Below, in pieces: positions 10,974-23,796 of a stretch of DNA of 64,000 bases. How positions within the stretch are numbered: position 1 is the first letter of the stretch; each line of letters starts with the position of its first letter. The notes beneath the pieces were generated by a model. It was not told where the DNA came from and made no database searches. It worked only from the letters and a program-made list of their open reading frames with translations. This DNA is from Perilla frutescens (Eukaryota; Streptophyta; Magnoliopsida; Lamiales; Lamiaceae), in NCBI GenBank assembly GCA_026008535.1, contig BRKX01000010.1, positions 27,414,001 to 27,478,000 of the forward strand, in the 5' to 3' direction. A program made the position numbers and the translations under genes.

Positions 10974-13885
10974 TTACTTCATGACCCCTTTTGTTGCCAA
11001 GAAGCTCATGCAGATTGGCGGATTGATCTTGGCTAGAGCAAGAATGGATGAAGGAAGAATCCACAATCCATCCCCACAAATTAAACCCGACGCCACTGCT
11101 GGAATCATGAGACCAGCCTTTCTGCTATCAACTCTATGCCATAGGTAAACAATCAAGCTCCCAACACACATATCAACTGCAAAATAAGCTCCCACCAGAA
11201 AAGGTACCGCCATTGCCATAGGGAGGGGAACCCATCTCCCCAACTTCTTTGGCATGATGTCTCTCAACAAGTTGGCCACCACAGCAAACGCGAAAAATCC
11301 ATAACACAGCTGCAGGCAGTGGTGAGGCAGAGCAGAGAAACCTTGGACTCCCAGAATTGCCATGTTTCTGTATATGAGCGCATAAGGAGCTTTGTATTCC
11401 CCATCTGGATTCCCCACATCAAAGGCTTTGTAAAATAGGAAGAACGAGAGAGGAGCCACTATGCAGCCAATGGCAGTTCCGATTCCCTGGCTAATGAGCA
11501 TTGATCTAGGCGATGTTAGGGTGAGGTGGCCTGTCTTTAGATCATGCATCAAGTCAGAGGATATAGAAACAATGGATTTTATGAGACCGCATCCAATTAG
11601 TCCTGCAACTACCCCATTATCCTTCCCGGACAGAGCAGCTAGCACGAAGAGAGCCACTTTGCCGTAGTTGTATGCCATGTTCATGTCAGTCAGACCGGCA
11701 CCATAAGCATTGCAGAAGCTTAAAGATGGTGCAAGAATGTAGGCAACCACAACATAGTACCACTTGAGCTGAGGAAACATAATTGGGATGACAATTATGG
11801 AAATAACTGAGAATATCACGTAGCCCACACATGCAACCCAAATAGGAATGCTCTCTCTTATGAATACTTCATTCCGACGAAGATCATCTAGAGTTTGATT
11901 CTTCTCTTCTGAAACCACAATATATTATATTTTTGTTGTAAGCAATTAATATACCAGAAAATTAGAAAATCATGGGATTGAGCCTAATGATTAAGAAGGT
12001 AAATACAACATACTTTTGGTCCACAATTGGTAAAAACTAAATCTATCTAGTGGACATACTTCTGTGAGTGATCACTTGATAAGTGATCTTTACCATTGAG
12101 TGTGGACCGTAAATAATGGTTTATCTTCTCTTGCAACACTATATATCAATGCAAGTCATGCATATATTCATGATGCCAATTTATGTATATGTCGTGATTT
12201 GATGGCGTTGCAATAGAGGATGAAACATTATATGTAATAAAGGATCTTGTTCAGAAACCTACAGTTCAAAATAGAACCTATAGAAACACAGAGCAATGTT
12301 GCCTATTATTCACCTGCTTTGAGATTTTTCTTGTTGAATGCACTATGCATGCTTCTGACTGTGAAAAGCAGGGTCTTGAGAAAGTTGTAAAGACCATCTC
12401 CAAGAATTAGAGCAATAGAAATGAATACCTGCAGATGCAAATGAACAATTTCTTTTTTTCAAATAATATTGAATGATAATCAACAACACAATATGCATGT
12501 TTCTAAGTATCAAGAAAAGTTTATAAACCCAGACAGACCTTGTAACCATTTAGACTCTTCATACTGCTTTCCTTGATGTTCTGGGGGAACCAGTCCCCTT
12601 TCTTCTCACTTATCAGTGGCCACATGACCCCCCAAGAAAGCACGGCGCCCACGAGCAAAGAGAAGTTCACCAGGTGGGAGCAGATCATTCCTGCTCCTAC
12701 ATAAGTCATGCTGAAATCAAAGTAAAATCTGCAGGATTCAACACATGTTGTTAGCTATGAACATAAAATCTTCAAAGAAAGAGAACAAGTGTTTTGAACC
12801 GACGTTTGTTTCCAAGCTTTCAATCCTAGCGTGGGGAAATTGATGAATCCACAACTCTCTCCACCCGAATAGAACCACTGGAAGAAACTCCATATAAAAC
12901 TCAGTGTGAAGAACTTAGTGAATCCATGTACCTGCTTCCTGAAAATATGCAAAACAAAGGAAGCTAATAAGCCACTCCAACAAACATATCCAACCACAGT
13001 GCATCGTCTCAAAATCGAATAATTGCATACTTGGCCATCTTATCTCCTTTAGTAGTGTGAAATCCATTGATCAGAACAGCAGTTGCAGTTCCACTTGGAT
13101 AAGGTAATTTGTAATCTATAACCATAATCTGCCCAAAGATAACACATGCATCATTACTAATAAGCGTTGTCACAACTCTCTAGTTATTATACCTCATTGC
13201 TCCAATTCACACACCCATATATCTATATATCTATATATACCTTTCTGAGTGGAACCAAAGCTAACAATCCAACAAAGCTAACAACGAAGAGAAATCCAAC
13301 CATCCAATCCAGCCCAGGTTCTTTGTAGCTCCCAGGTGAATTCCCCTCCGTATCGACTCCTGCTTGCTCGTACGTCCTCTTATCCAATCCAAGAAGATAA
13401 GACCCAAATCCACCTAATGCCACCACATATCATAACAAAAACCATGAATCTAGTAAGAAACCAATGATTCAACAAAAAAGAGCAAATAAATGAAGAAGCA
13501 TTTTGAAGATTCTTCAATCTTTTGTACCTCCAACAGATATGCTGTAGCAAGCAACAGCACAAGTCTGAATGATTGTGTTCTCCTGCCTGGTGAATGGAGT
13601 TGTCACAAAATTGGCCTTGTGAAGGATCTTAGTCCAAGTTCTGATGAATACATATGCAAGAAGAGCAGCCGATACGTTGAGGTTTGGAACAAGGCCTGTT
13701 GTGAGATTCAGCTTCATTACTATGATGCTGTAAATGCTTCCGATCAATAAACTCGCCACGATTCCACGAACTGTTATCTGATCTCTCCATGGAGGAATCC
13801 CCTTCACATCCTCCACATCATCTCTCATCTCTTCCAAATCCTCACTGTCGATCTCCATCGTTTCTCCTCTCTCGATGCTGCCCAT
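10974..13885 (-). CDS. YSL3: Yellow Stripe-Like metal-nicotianamine transporter (OPT family)
   Basis: Coding exons on the minus strand are 13885-13528, 13413-13241, 13128-13031, 12938-12804, 12728-12539, 12428-12314 and 11908-10974. They total 2004 nt and give 667 aa with every junction in frame and GT-AG introns, close to the usual ~670 aa. Family landmarks are the acidic N-terminus followed by GIPPWRDQITVRGIVASLLI, the YSISVGGGFGSYLLGL junction, YPSGTATAVLINGFHT, KKGDWFPQNIK, GDGLYNFLKTL, and a C-terminal third with GVVAGLIGCGLIKSIVS and GDGLWILPSSILALAKI. Many hydrophobic stretches fit the expected 14 or so membrane spans. YSL proteins co-transport iron, copper or zinc chelated by nicotianamine with protons, usually at the plasma membrane of vascular cells. 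The choice of YSL3 rests on synteny plus sequence, and YSL1/2 are close relatives. The ATG is preceded by a 5' UTR intron. Confidence 0.93.
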
Positions 13886-13901
13886 TTTCTTGATACTATC
13901 C

Positions 13902-14060
13902 CTGCGCAATAGTCAAATATGCAGTTTTACTATCAAGTCTGTAGCAGAAAAGGTCAGAGTTATCTAACTTTTTGCAATGATGGATGAATAATTAGTACAC
14001 ACTTGTATATAATAATCATTTCATCAGAGCACACATTTTCTTTTTTGGCGATTGTTTACC
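13902..14060 (-). other. 5' UTR intron of the YSL gene
   Basis: On the minus strand the leader exon ends GATCAG with donor GTAAAC (14059-14058). An acceptor GCGCAG lies at 13903-13902, 16 bases before the start codon at 13885. Leader introns are common in this family. The transcription start was not located, but the leader exon extends upstream past 14060. Confidence 0.6.
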
Positions 14061-15035
14061 TGATCAGTCGATTCTAAGCTGAATTCCTGCCCGCTTCTCA
14101 AAAGCTACGGCTGCCTAATTCTGATACCGATCTCAATGAATTACAAAACATGATTTATAAGAGTTGGCAGTGAGAAATGAAACTCCAAATTTAAAGCAGA
14201 GGGTTTCAGAAATAGTGAGCAAGCACGTTGAACATCTAGAAACGGGTGTTAAATGCAGTACTGATCAAGTGAGTAGTACAAAAAATGGCAAGAGCTTTTT
14301 TTTGTAGTACGAAAAGGAAATGAAAGAAGAAAGAACACCCACATTTCTTCAAGTGATGGTGGATGGGAAATGCGTCTACTTTCTTCTAGTTGACCCACCT
14401 TCTCAAATCGGCAAGCAAATTAATTAATTATTCATTTCACAGAGAATTAGGCAAACTTTTTTCTGTTTAACTTTGTCAGCTCTTGCTTGGAATAGTAGTT
14501 GCTCGCTTTTTCGCCAACACAAATTCTTTAACTGAGCTATAACACAAAAGGGGACTGCACTGCACTTTTCTCTCTCTCTCTCTCTCTGATGACTGTTATA
14601 TCATGTCGTGTGGTTAAAACATGGAGCGTGGAAAGTGAGCGACTTTAAGATCGATGGAGTCGGGAATTTATTACTGGGATTGAATGGATACAGAAGGAAA
14701 AAGGACATTAGAGTTGACAAAAGCATTGGGAGTTTAATGGAGTTTTTCCCAATCCCATTGAAAAGGTGTGGTTGCTTTCAGCTCTGTTCACGCCTTGTTT
14801 TCATGTGTTTGATAATATATACTACTAATTTATCTAAATTGCAACTTGCTTATTTTCCTTCGCTTTCATAAATGAGAGCTCCTTTCATGATTCATTTTCA
14901 CGGAGCAATAATAGACTATCAAATATATCGATCTATTATGTGTGAATGAATGTTGTTTTCAATTCGTTAGTTATAGCACTTCCGCAGCTAACGTTTGGAG
15001 CCGCTGAGCTCTTATCACTTCACTTTTGTGCTCAA
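14061..15035. promoter_or_regulatory. Upstream region of the YSL gene
   Basis: No ORF with family features was found. A TC microsatellite (14570-14587) lies about 700 bases upstream of the YSL start codon, with pyrimidine-rich leader-like DNA around 14440-14590. No confident TATA box or metal-response motif could be assigned by eye. Confidence 0.4.
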
Positions 15036-15372
15036 GGGCTGAAAGATGGGTAATCTATTGATTCAGGATCTGAAAGATAAAACTCTCAATTTAGTACCCG
15101 AAAGATGAAAAGTCTATGACCTCAAAAATCACCAATTTTGATTTTGATTTTATTTTTTAATTAATGTTATATTAATTTTCAATGAAAATTCCTCAATTAA
15201 TTATCTATCAAATCTAATAAAGAAATTTTTAAAATTAATTAAGAAATAAAAAAGAATCAAAATTCGTGATTTTTGAGGTCCTAGATTGAGAATTTTCATC
15301 TTCCGGGTCCTGAATTGAGAGTTTCCATCTTTCGGATCCTTAATCGATATATTATCCATCTTTCAGGTCCTG
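15036..15372. mobile_element. Foldback MITE-like element with ~110-bp inverted arms
   Basis: The arm 15036-15147 pairs with the reverse complement of 15254-15372. Both arms contain GGxCTGAAAGATGG, TAAT, GATT(A/C)AGGATC, GAAAGAT, AACTCTCAATT, CCCGGAAGATG-like and GACCTCAAAAATCAC words in the same order. The arms enclose about 105 bases of AT-rich DNA. The transcript would form a long hairpin. No clear target duplication was found. Confidence 0.7.
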
Positions 15373-15494
15373 GATTGATAACTATCATTTGAAAAATTAT
15401 ATATTCAAATTTGATGTGAATTGTCGAAATCAAGAAGATTGATGTATATTTATTTGGCTATTATATTAATTTCCTTCATTTCAGTCTGTCTTAA

Positions 15495-15600
15495 TTTTTT
15501 TTTTTACTCACACATCTGATCTGGTGGTATTGAGGAGATTCGAACCCGTAACATTTGGTCTCCAAGCAACCTCACTCCACCACTAAGTCATCCCTACCGG
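15495..15600 (-). mobile_element. tRNA-related SINE (minus strand)
   Basis: The minus strand reads GATGACTTAGTGGTGGAGTG (A-box region), then GGGTTCGAATCTCC (B box) and an A-rich tail (poly-T on the plus strand at 15497-15505). The head resembles the SINE at 35764, so both belong to one family. No clean target duplication was seen. Confidence 0.6.
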
Positions 15601-15839
15601 AACTTAGCACTTCTCAAGTTTGGGATGCCGTAAATTTAATCTACTACCAGATGTTAGATTATGCAAACATTCAATTAAATATGTATTTTTTTAAATGTGA
15701 GGGCAAAAATATTAACACCCAAACATTGGATACTAACATGAAATTAAATAAAAAAAAGAAAAAAAAAGAAAGATTTGACAAAAATTTATATGAAACGGTC
15801 TACGATTCAAAACAGGCCTAAAATAACACATATTTGACA

Positions 15840-16240
15840 AATATGCTCTAGAACAGCTTGCACTTGTGCGCCGCACGATGCATAGGCACACATGCCATAC
15901 ACTTTTTGTTTCTTTCAGTTTTGTTTTAATTTTTTTTCGCCCAATTAATTATCGAATGTACTGCACGTGCCCACGCATTAGCGTTAGATAAGTGTACTGT
16001 GCCAACTACCAGATAAAAAATTAAATTAATTCAGTTTAATTTTAGAGTTCATTAATTATATTTTATGGAATATATTTACAAAAAAAAAATAAAAAATTAA
16101 TGAGTGCAATACATGAGCCCATGTGTTAGCGTCAGATGAGTGCATCGCACGAGCAAATTGGTAATTTAATTTTAGAGTTCAATAATTCTATTTTAGGATA
16201 TATATTTATAAAAAAAAATTGAAAAAAGGACCATTAAAAA
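15840..16240. repeat. GC-rich dispersed repeat, locus 1
   Basis: Two diverged units start near 15960 and 16107 with TGCACGTGCCCACGCATTAG / ATACATGAGCCCATGTGTTAG, followed by AATTTTAGAGTTCA(T/A)TAAT and GGATATATATTTA. The same unit recurs at 26915-27175 and 59190-59890. It has no ORF. Confidence 0.7.
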
Positions 16241-16290
16241 AGAAAAAGTGAAAAGAAATGGGCAAAAAAAAGGAGAGAATATATATAATA

Positions 16291-16559
16291 CTCCCTCAAT
16301 TTCATAATAATTGATGTTTTAGATTTTACAATAAAAATTAAGAAGTCAAATAAGAGACAAATATATTATATTCTGTCTCCACCTCTATCAAATTTTATGG
16401 AAGAAATTTCATCTATCAAAGGCAAATTAATATGTAGGAGATTATATAGTGTTTTTATAAGGGGATAAATTGAAAGAGAGAGTATGAAAATATCTAAAAC
16501 ATTAAATAATTTAAACAAATTAAAAGACTAAAATATCAATTATTGTGAAATTGAAAGAG
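16291..16559. mobile_element. Stowaway-type MITE
   Basis: It is 269 bp long with terminal repeats CTCCCTCAATTTCATAATAA / CTCTTTCAATTTCACAATAA (right end reverse complemented), extending through TTGATGTTTTAG / TTGATATTTTAG. TA dinucleotides at 16289-16290 and 16560-16561 serve as the target duplication. The CTCCCT terminus and TA site are the Stowaway (Tc1/mariner) signature. Confidence 0.85.
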
Positions 16560-17500
16560 TACCGCTCGGAGGTCCCCAAAGTTTAGGTTCCAATCCTAGG
16601 ATTGGCGTGCTGATTGATGTATTATTCTTTCACATTTCAATAGTGTGCTGAATTGCATAAGTTTAATAATGTGATCAAATATCATTGTATATTGAATTAT
16701 TACTCTATATATCATTCGGTGCACACGCATGATATAGATTGTTGAAAAAAAGTTGAATTTTTGTACATAACAGATGATTGAACTGAAGAATTAAATCAAT
16801 GGCCATTGATTTATAAGGAGGACTATATCCTCATTTGCGTGCATTCAAACCAATTTGGCAACTTGAAAATATTAAATCAATGAATAAAGAAGCAAAACAA
16901 ACAATGGCTCAGACTTGAAACATCAAAAGCGGATGAGATAAAAAAAAATCATCATGTAATTAAGTTGAGTGTAAAATGATCGATTATGGAATCTCCGAGT
17001 AATTTGTGACTTAAATTTAAAATTTCCGTGTCGATTTAACGTTGAATTTTGAAATTGAAGGAATAGTTTGAAACTTGTAAACATGAATTATCTTGTCGTG
17101 ATGCCAATTTGTCAGAATTGAGAGTTCGAGTCGGCTCTCAACACCTAATTCCGAACACAATTCCGTCAACTTTTGTCCTAGGGCAACCAATGGTTTTAGT
17201 TGAACTTTATAAAGTTCAATGACTTATCAGGACCGAACAAGAGTTTGATTGCCAATTAGAACCCAACCCGCCAAATAATTCAGCATCATAATTAATCATT
17301 TTTCCTAAAAATTACCTTGACCCTACATGATGCCACACCTACCCGCCCCCAAAAACCTCTCCCAACCTCCTCCTCCATCAAAGTTTTACAATCCTTATTT
17401 ATTAAATGTAATAAACACACTTGGTTCGCTTAAACACAGTCGTAATGAAAAAAATTAAAATTTGAACTAAATAAACCAGTATAAGATAACTAGCATATTC
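16560..17500. other. AT-rich spacer
   Basis: No gene or clear mobile element is visible. A few direct-repeat words and CA-rich or pyrimidine-rich runs (around 17340-17390) are present. Confidence 0.5.
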
Positions 17501-19300
17501 CTTACTTTTTAAGGATACGGGGTGATATTTTTTAAATTTTTAGCAATACTTTTTAGTGTTTGACACACGGTCGTTTCGCGCTCAAAATAAATTTGTATTG
17601 CTCTTGTGCCCACAGCGAGCGTAGCTAGCTTGTGAGTACGGGTCGATCCCACAGAGAGCTGATTTGATTCCACCTTCGAGTCACCAATCAAAAAGGGGGG
17701 TTTTGTGTTGTCACTGTACTGAAAGTAAATCTGCAAAATAACACTAAAAGGAAATATCAAATAATAAAGGTTTTGGCATTTGAACTAGAATTTGGTTTAA
17801 GTATAAACTGCTCGATCATGGGCACACTGATTTTCATACATGTTAAGTCAACCAGTTATAGGGACCGGATTCCTCTCTGCATCCTTTCATTTTAGGCTTA
17901 AAAACGATTCCTCGTCAAGTAAACCCCTAACCTATCATCCACCCCCGGTTCCCCTAAGAGATGTAAATGAATAGACAGCAGTGTGCCTCTAGACGAACCC
18001 AGATTTGTTGTGTTTACCGATTCCTCGTGTGCCCACAACAACCCATCGATTCCCTTATTACTATATGAATCAACACATAGTTACGATTCGCCAATTCAAT
18101 TAATAGTGGCGTGCCCTCTATGTCTAACGAGTGATCAGCCACATTGGGCATTTCAAACACACACTTACGTGGAACAGGTTCAAGAATCGACAGAAACCTA
18201 TCATGCATTACTATGCCCATTTCGGCCTCACGAGTGCAGATTTGTACTTAAACCATTTTCATTATTCAAACACCAGAAATAAAGATCTAGCCAAGCAGGC
18301 TAGACATAATTAAAATAGCAGAAATTAAAGACATAATTATAAAGAAAACTTACTGAATTAATAGGCAAAAATACTCAACACCAACGTTGAGTTTATGAAC
18401 ATAATCCTAAGTCTCAATGGCTTAAGGCCTATTGGATTGTTTGTTGCTGCCTAAGCAGCGGACGAAAATGAAATGCAGAAAAGTAAAATTGTAGCAATGT
18501 TTTTGACTTCCAAAGCTGCATTTCCAGAAAATAAAACTAGCTTGAATAGTTACATTTCCGAATTAGCGTATCCCCAAAAAAATGGGGTCTTCGCTGGATT
18601 TTCGGATCCGGCGTGCCTCATCCTGATCTGTCTGGATAAGCATTATCTAGTTTGTTGACCAAATCCCTATTTTTTAGGGACTGGCTTTATCACTTCATCT
18701 CCAAGCTTACAGCAGTCCTTATCTCATCTATCTCTTAGTTGTCACGCCTCTTAGGAGTTCAGCTTATCACCAACTCTTATTCGGATATGCAGTCATTCTT
18801 CACGCCTCTAGCTTCCAACAGAATCCTGAATTTCCCGCGAATGCCCATTCTGGCATGTTGTCGAGTCTGTACGAGCAATATGGGTACGACATCATCTGGT
18901 CAGCTCCATCCATTTCTAATATGCCCATTCTGCCTCCCGAATGTAGGATGGATGCTAAAGAAGTTCCCCATGCCTTTGAATGCGGTTTATGGCGACGAGA
19001 TAATCATGAATAATTGGGCATAAAATGCCCCTTTCGCCATACTCGCTTTCTGAAATGCCCTTTGACCGCAACCTGGTTCTTTTCGACTCAAAACAGACTA
19101 AAAAGAACATTTATAACGAACAAAATGCCCATAAAAACACGAAAAAATGGACTTATCAGTGTTACAATTGATATTGATTTTGATAAAAAAAAATTATTGT
19201 TACTGGTTGACCTGCGAATGTATTGACTCGTTTGAAATAAGACTTATTCAAAATTAGTGCATGCAAGTATTTGTGTTATCTATTATATTTTTATGTTCTA
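17501..19300. other. Repeat-derived, moderately GC-rich noncoding block
   Basis: Base composition rises clearly compared with the flanks. Words such as GTACGGGTCGATCCCACAGA (17636-17655) are familiar from noncoding parts of plant retroelements, but no gag or pol coding and no paired LTRs were found. Short ORFs here show no family features. It is probably a decayed large non-autonomous retroelement. Confidence 0.4.
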
Positions 19301-22294
19301 CTAGCATTTCTCCCGTGCGATGCACGGAAATATCATATACCTATTTTAAATTTAAATCATATGAATTTAAATAATTTTAAAATAAATGATTATTATTACA
19401 TAATAACAAAAATATATCCAATGAATGATACAGTGAGTAATAGCATAAAAATAAATATTAATACTAACTTCGTAGTCCAATTTTTGTAAGTATTAATTTA
19501 TCATTTCATTTTTATATATACAATTCACTTCTGAGTATATTTGTGTATGTATTTTTAAAATAGTATCAAACACAAAAATATAATTGTTTACATCACATAA
19601 ATTATATTTTTCAACGTGTTTAGTAATAATTCATTTCATTGAGGTTTATTATATAGTATTTTGCTTATAAATTTTTTTCTTTAATCTTTTACTTACAATA
19701 CAAATAATCATTCTTAACAAAATTTAAAAAAAACTGTTCTTTTGATATTGTCCCAAAACGACTATATATAACTAACTTAACATGAATATTATATATATAT
19801 ATAATAAATTATAAATTAATATATACTAATACAATATAGTTAGAAAATACGAATGTTAACAAATTAATAAAATTCTGCAATATGAAAAATGTTAAACAAT
19901 CAATTACTGAATTAATGAGTAGTAGAAGTTTTAATGTTTAATTATATATATGAAGTAAATCAAGTATCTTCTATATAATTATATTAGAATTAAATATTTT
20001 AAATTTTCCTAATAAAAATATTAAATATTTAAATACTCATAAAAAAATTAAAATACGATTTTATTGAATATAAAATAAAAATTTATCTTTTTATTAATAT
20101 TGTAAAAACTTGTTCAGGTGCAGTTGCAATCTGTACATTACAAAAATATCTAAATACAACAAATGCTATCACCTGATATAAAAATGTGAAATTGGCCGAA
20201 TAAATGTACAAAATTGTGACAATTTCATACAAAGTCCAAATTCACTAATTTTGAAATATAGGGATTCATATATTTTTCTCTCATGTTTCTTCCACCGCTC
20301 AATATTTTCAGCTTCGGTGTTGATAAATGTCGCTAGATTTCATCCATTGTCCATAGTTCATCTATTTTTTTTATCGAATTTTTATTTTCATTTTGTATCC
20401 AAAGTAATAGTCAGTTAATAATACACAAATTCAACAATGAAAAAAAATTAAAATGTAAGAATGTTGTTAATACCTCATCAATACAATCCAAGTTGAATAG
20501 TTGAACCAGAATTCAAGAACATAAGAGATCATGCTTCACAAATCTACAATAAAAAATATAATTATTAGAGTTCAGAAATATGAAAACAAAGAACACTCCA
20601 TCAACACTTATATATAAAAGATCAATAGAATAAAATAATAATTATCAACTAAATTTACGCAATTATAATTTATATCATATGCTTAATTAACGCAATCGGT
20701 AGGTAACAAATTAAGCAAATTGATGGAGTTAATTTACGTTGGTTAATTAATGCATTAATCAAGTTAAATATATAAAACACCATAAATTATAGATATTATA
20801 AAATTGTGACATGTATACATGCACATTAAATGTCAACCAATTTATATATAGAAACTTTCAATTTATATAAACATAATTATATATTTGCTTTAATAAAATT
20901 ATTAATTATCAAAACATGATTATGGCAATTAAGTAATTGCGAAAATAATCGTGTGTATATATATATATTGAGTAAATTTTTAATAACTGTCGAACTATGT
21001 TATTATATAGAGAGAGATAAAATATATTATATCTATGTATATATATTATATTACTATATTGGGTTTAAAAATATTATTATATTACTGTATATTAAATTAG
21101 ATATATAAATATAAATCATTGTATAATATTATGTGAAAAATAAGTAAGAAAATAAATGAAGGAAAAAATGACAAAAAAATAACACGTTTTGATGATGATA
21201 GTTTTTACATTTTAGTGAAATATTGTATATGAATCAACAAAATATATAACAATATGTAATTAATTTGTAAGACTAAGGTTAACTAAAAAAACAATTAATA
21301 TGTAATGCATTAATTATACATATGATTTTAAATTAAAGTCAAATATCTTTATTTATATAATTTATATTTATCAGATTTTATAAATAAATGAGTTTGTTTA
21401 TATATAAGGTAGTGAATTTATGCAAAATAACAACTAAAAACTTTTATAATAATTCTAATCAAAATCGGTTAAATTTGTAAATGTAAAACAACATGTTCTT
21501 TATCCATATATTGAAAAATACAAATATATTATTTTTACTATTTTGTGAAAAAATGTTAAGAAATAACGTCATCATCAATTCATGCAAATGTCTATGATGA
21601 AGAAATTAAGATGCATTACTTTAACGCCCCAATTCCTAGTGAATAAGGACGCTACTAAAATCCATTTATCTATATAAAATATTTAAAATATAATGCGGAA
21701 ACTAGAAAGTAATCAAGAATGAAAAATAAAAATAAAATTTTAAATATCTATCTATATTTATATGTCATAATGGAGTGGAAGAGAACCTGCCTAACCTGTC
21801 ATATAAATGAAGAGCAATTTCAAAAAAATTTGAAATCATATAGTAATTCAGTCCCTCAATTAATTTTGCAAAATAAAATATATAGACCCTAACTGGGTAA
21901 CAACCTGTCATACCATAAAGTAAGCAAAAGCATAAAACTCGGGTCACAGCCCACAATATCAAATTCATATCTTAGCCCTCATCAAAATCATATAAGTCCA
22001 AAGATTGGGTCACAACCAGCTAGAATCATCCACAATGGTCAAGTAACAAAAAAATATGTTCAAGACAGGTTACTTATAGCAAAAGTTTTAAACATGTGTA
22101 AATAGGAGAACATAGTAGTCATTTTCCGCCTGCTCCGCCTCTCGACTCCATAACCTGAAAAACATCAAAATAAATAGGGTATGAGCATGTAAACATACTC
22201 AGTGGGGTGTACACTGCAAGCAGCTATAACCAATTGTGTAATGCATCATATAGATAAACACATAGACTTAGCTGATATACTGAGACTAGCCTCG

Positions 22295-22385
22295 GTCCCT
22301 TGTGGACCTGACCCCTTGTGGGCCTACCCCTTGTGGGCAATCAACTTCACCGATCCCTTGTGGATCGTGAACCCCTTGTGGGCCA
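22295..22385 (+). repeat. Array of five CCCTTGTGG mini-hairpins
   Basis: Five units have loop CTTGT at about 22300, 22315, 22330, 22357 and 22375. The stems differ but still pair: GGTCC/GGACC, CCC/GGG (three units) and CGATCC/GGATCG. Confidence 0.75.
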
Positions 22386-23783
22386 CATTAATTCATAAGC
22401 ATGATACACGACACAACAATGATTATAACCATGTAACAACTACGCTTACAGATAAAAGTAAACCCCACCTCGAATGAAGATCAACATGAACCTCTTAAAG
22501 CTTCAAGTTGTTGTTCGTCTTCGAGCTCCGATTGCGCCACTCCTAGCACTTTAAAAGTCTTTCTTTAGTTACAGGGCCGTTAAGATAATTATCTGCGTAA
22601 GTTTATCATATTTTACGAACTATATATCATCTTATATCATTTGGATATTTCAAGGCCCTTTAAATAAAATTAAGAATCTAAATTCAACAATAAACATAAT
22701 TTAAGATAATCTTGAACTCATTAGAAGCATTTGATATATTTATGAATTTAAGTGTAGTAACAGAGCACACACCTTCTAAGGAAAAACTTAAGTCATATGC
22801 TCATTCATATGAAATTTTAAGCTTAACTTTAATTACTTCCCAAATTATGGGTTTAAGACATTTTATGAAATTCTTAAGATCATATCACAGTTTATTAAGA
22901 TTTAAGACTTGACATAACAATTTATAATAATTCAAGATCATACAAATTGTGATTATACAATGTCAAAATCCTTTAAATCGACCAAAAATCAACATCTCCT
23001 CTGTTTTTCGTCTCATGTACCAGTTTTAGTAAATCGCCCATATCTCATCAACTAAAAATCCAAATCAAGTAATTCCAAGTTCTATAGAATCCTAAGAGGT
23101 ATATCTAAAACTGTTCCTGAAATAGACATTCCCAGATTCTGAACTTAAAAGGTATAAAAAGTCAAATTAAATTAACGAGACCAACCTGTTCGGATAACTG
23201 ACAGGTTTTGGTAAAAGGGTTGTAACTTCGTCTACAAAATTCGTAATAATCTGATTGAAGTTTCAAATGAAAGCTAAGACGATAACCTACAACTATGATG
23301 TGGTTTAGACGTCTAAAAACAACTTGAAAAAGTCAGAATTTCAATTGAAGTGGGGGTATCTGTGCTGCATGAAAACAGCTCTTGATTGTATGTTTTCCCT
23401 TTGATCTATACAATTAAATCATCATGTTCTCCCATAGCCAACACTTATACATGATAGTTATCAAAACCCCCATGTCACAAAATGATACAACTTATAATTA
23501 ACCCATTTTCATACTTTCAAGAAATTAAAGGAGATAAATCTTAGTATTCTAGAACAACCTAATTAAGAACACTAATTCCTCCATCAATTGCTACTTCTAT
23601 GAAACTCTCATTACCCCTACCAGCAAAACAACCAAACTTCCTTAATCATTCAACAATCACCACCCAATATCCAAGGAACAAGAAAGGAAAAGAAAGAAAG
23701 AAAGAAAGAAGAATTACCTTGCTTGGGAGAAAATCGACGGGAAAGATATAGAGCTAGTGTGCATGAAATCTTCTTTCAATAAT

Positions 23784-23796
23784 GGGGGGGGGGGGG
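23784..23796. repeat. Homopolymer of 13 G
   Basis: An uninterrupted G13 tract, the second long G run in the window. Confidence 0.9.

Noticed and set aside
10861..11148. 95-codon plus-strand open frame
   Set aside because: Antisense to the last coding exon of the YSL gene, with no family features.
13886..13909. Eight-residue N-terminal extension of the YSL protein
   Set aside because: It begins with TTG and lies across a 5' UTR splice acceptor. The ATG at 13885 fits the family.
14608..14871. 87-codon frame upstream of YSL
   Set aside because: No recognisable domain, no splice or start context, and it lies in the divergent spacer.
16563..16640. B-box-like AGGTTCCAATCCTA as a SINE
   Set aside because: No A box at the right distance, no A-rich tail and no duplication.
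17095..17160. GAGAGTTCGAGTCGGCTCTC as a tRNA or SINE remnant
   Set aside because: No cloverleaf or A box could be drawn around it.
17983..18313. Overlapping 99- and 60-codon frames
   Set aside because: They lie in a repeat-derived block, have no domain features, and open frames occur on both strands.
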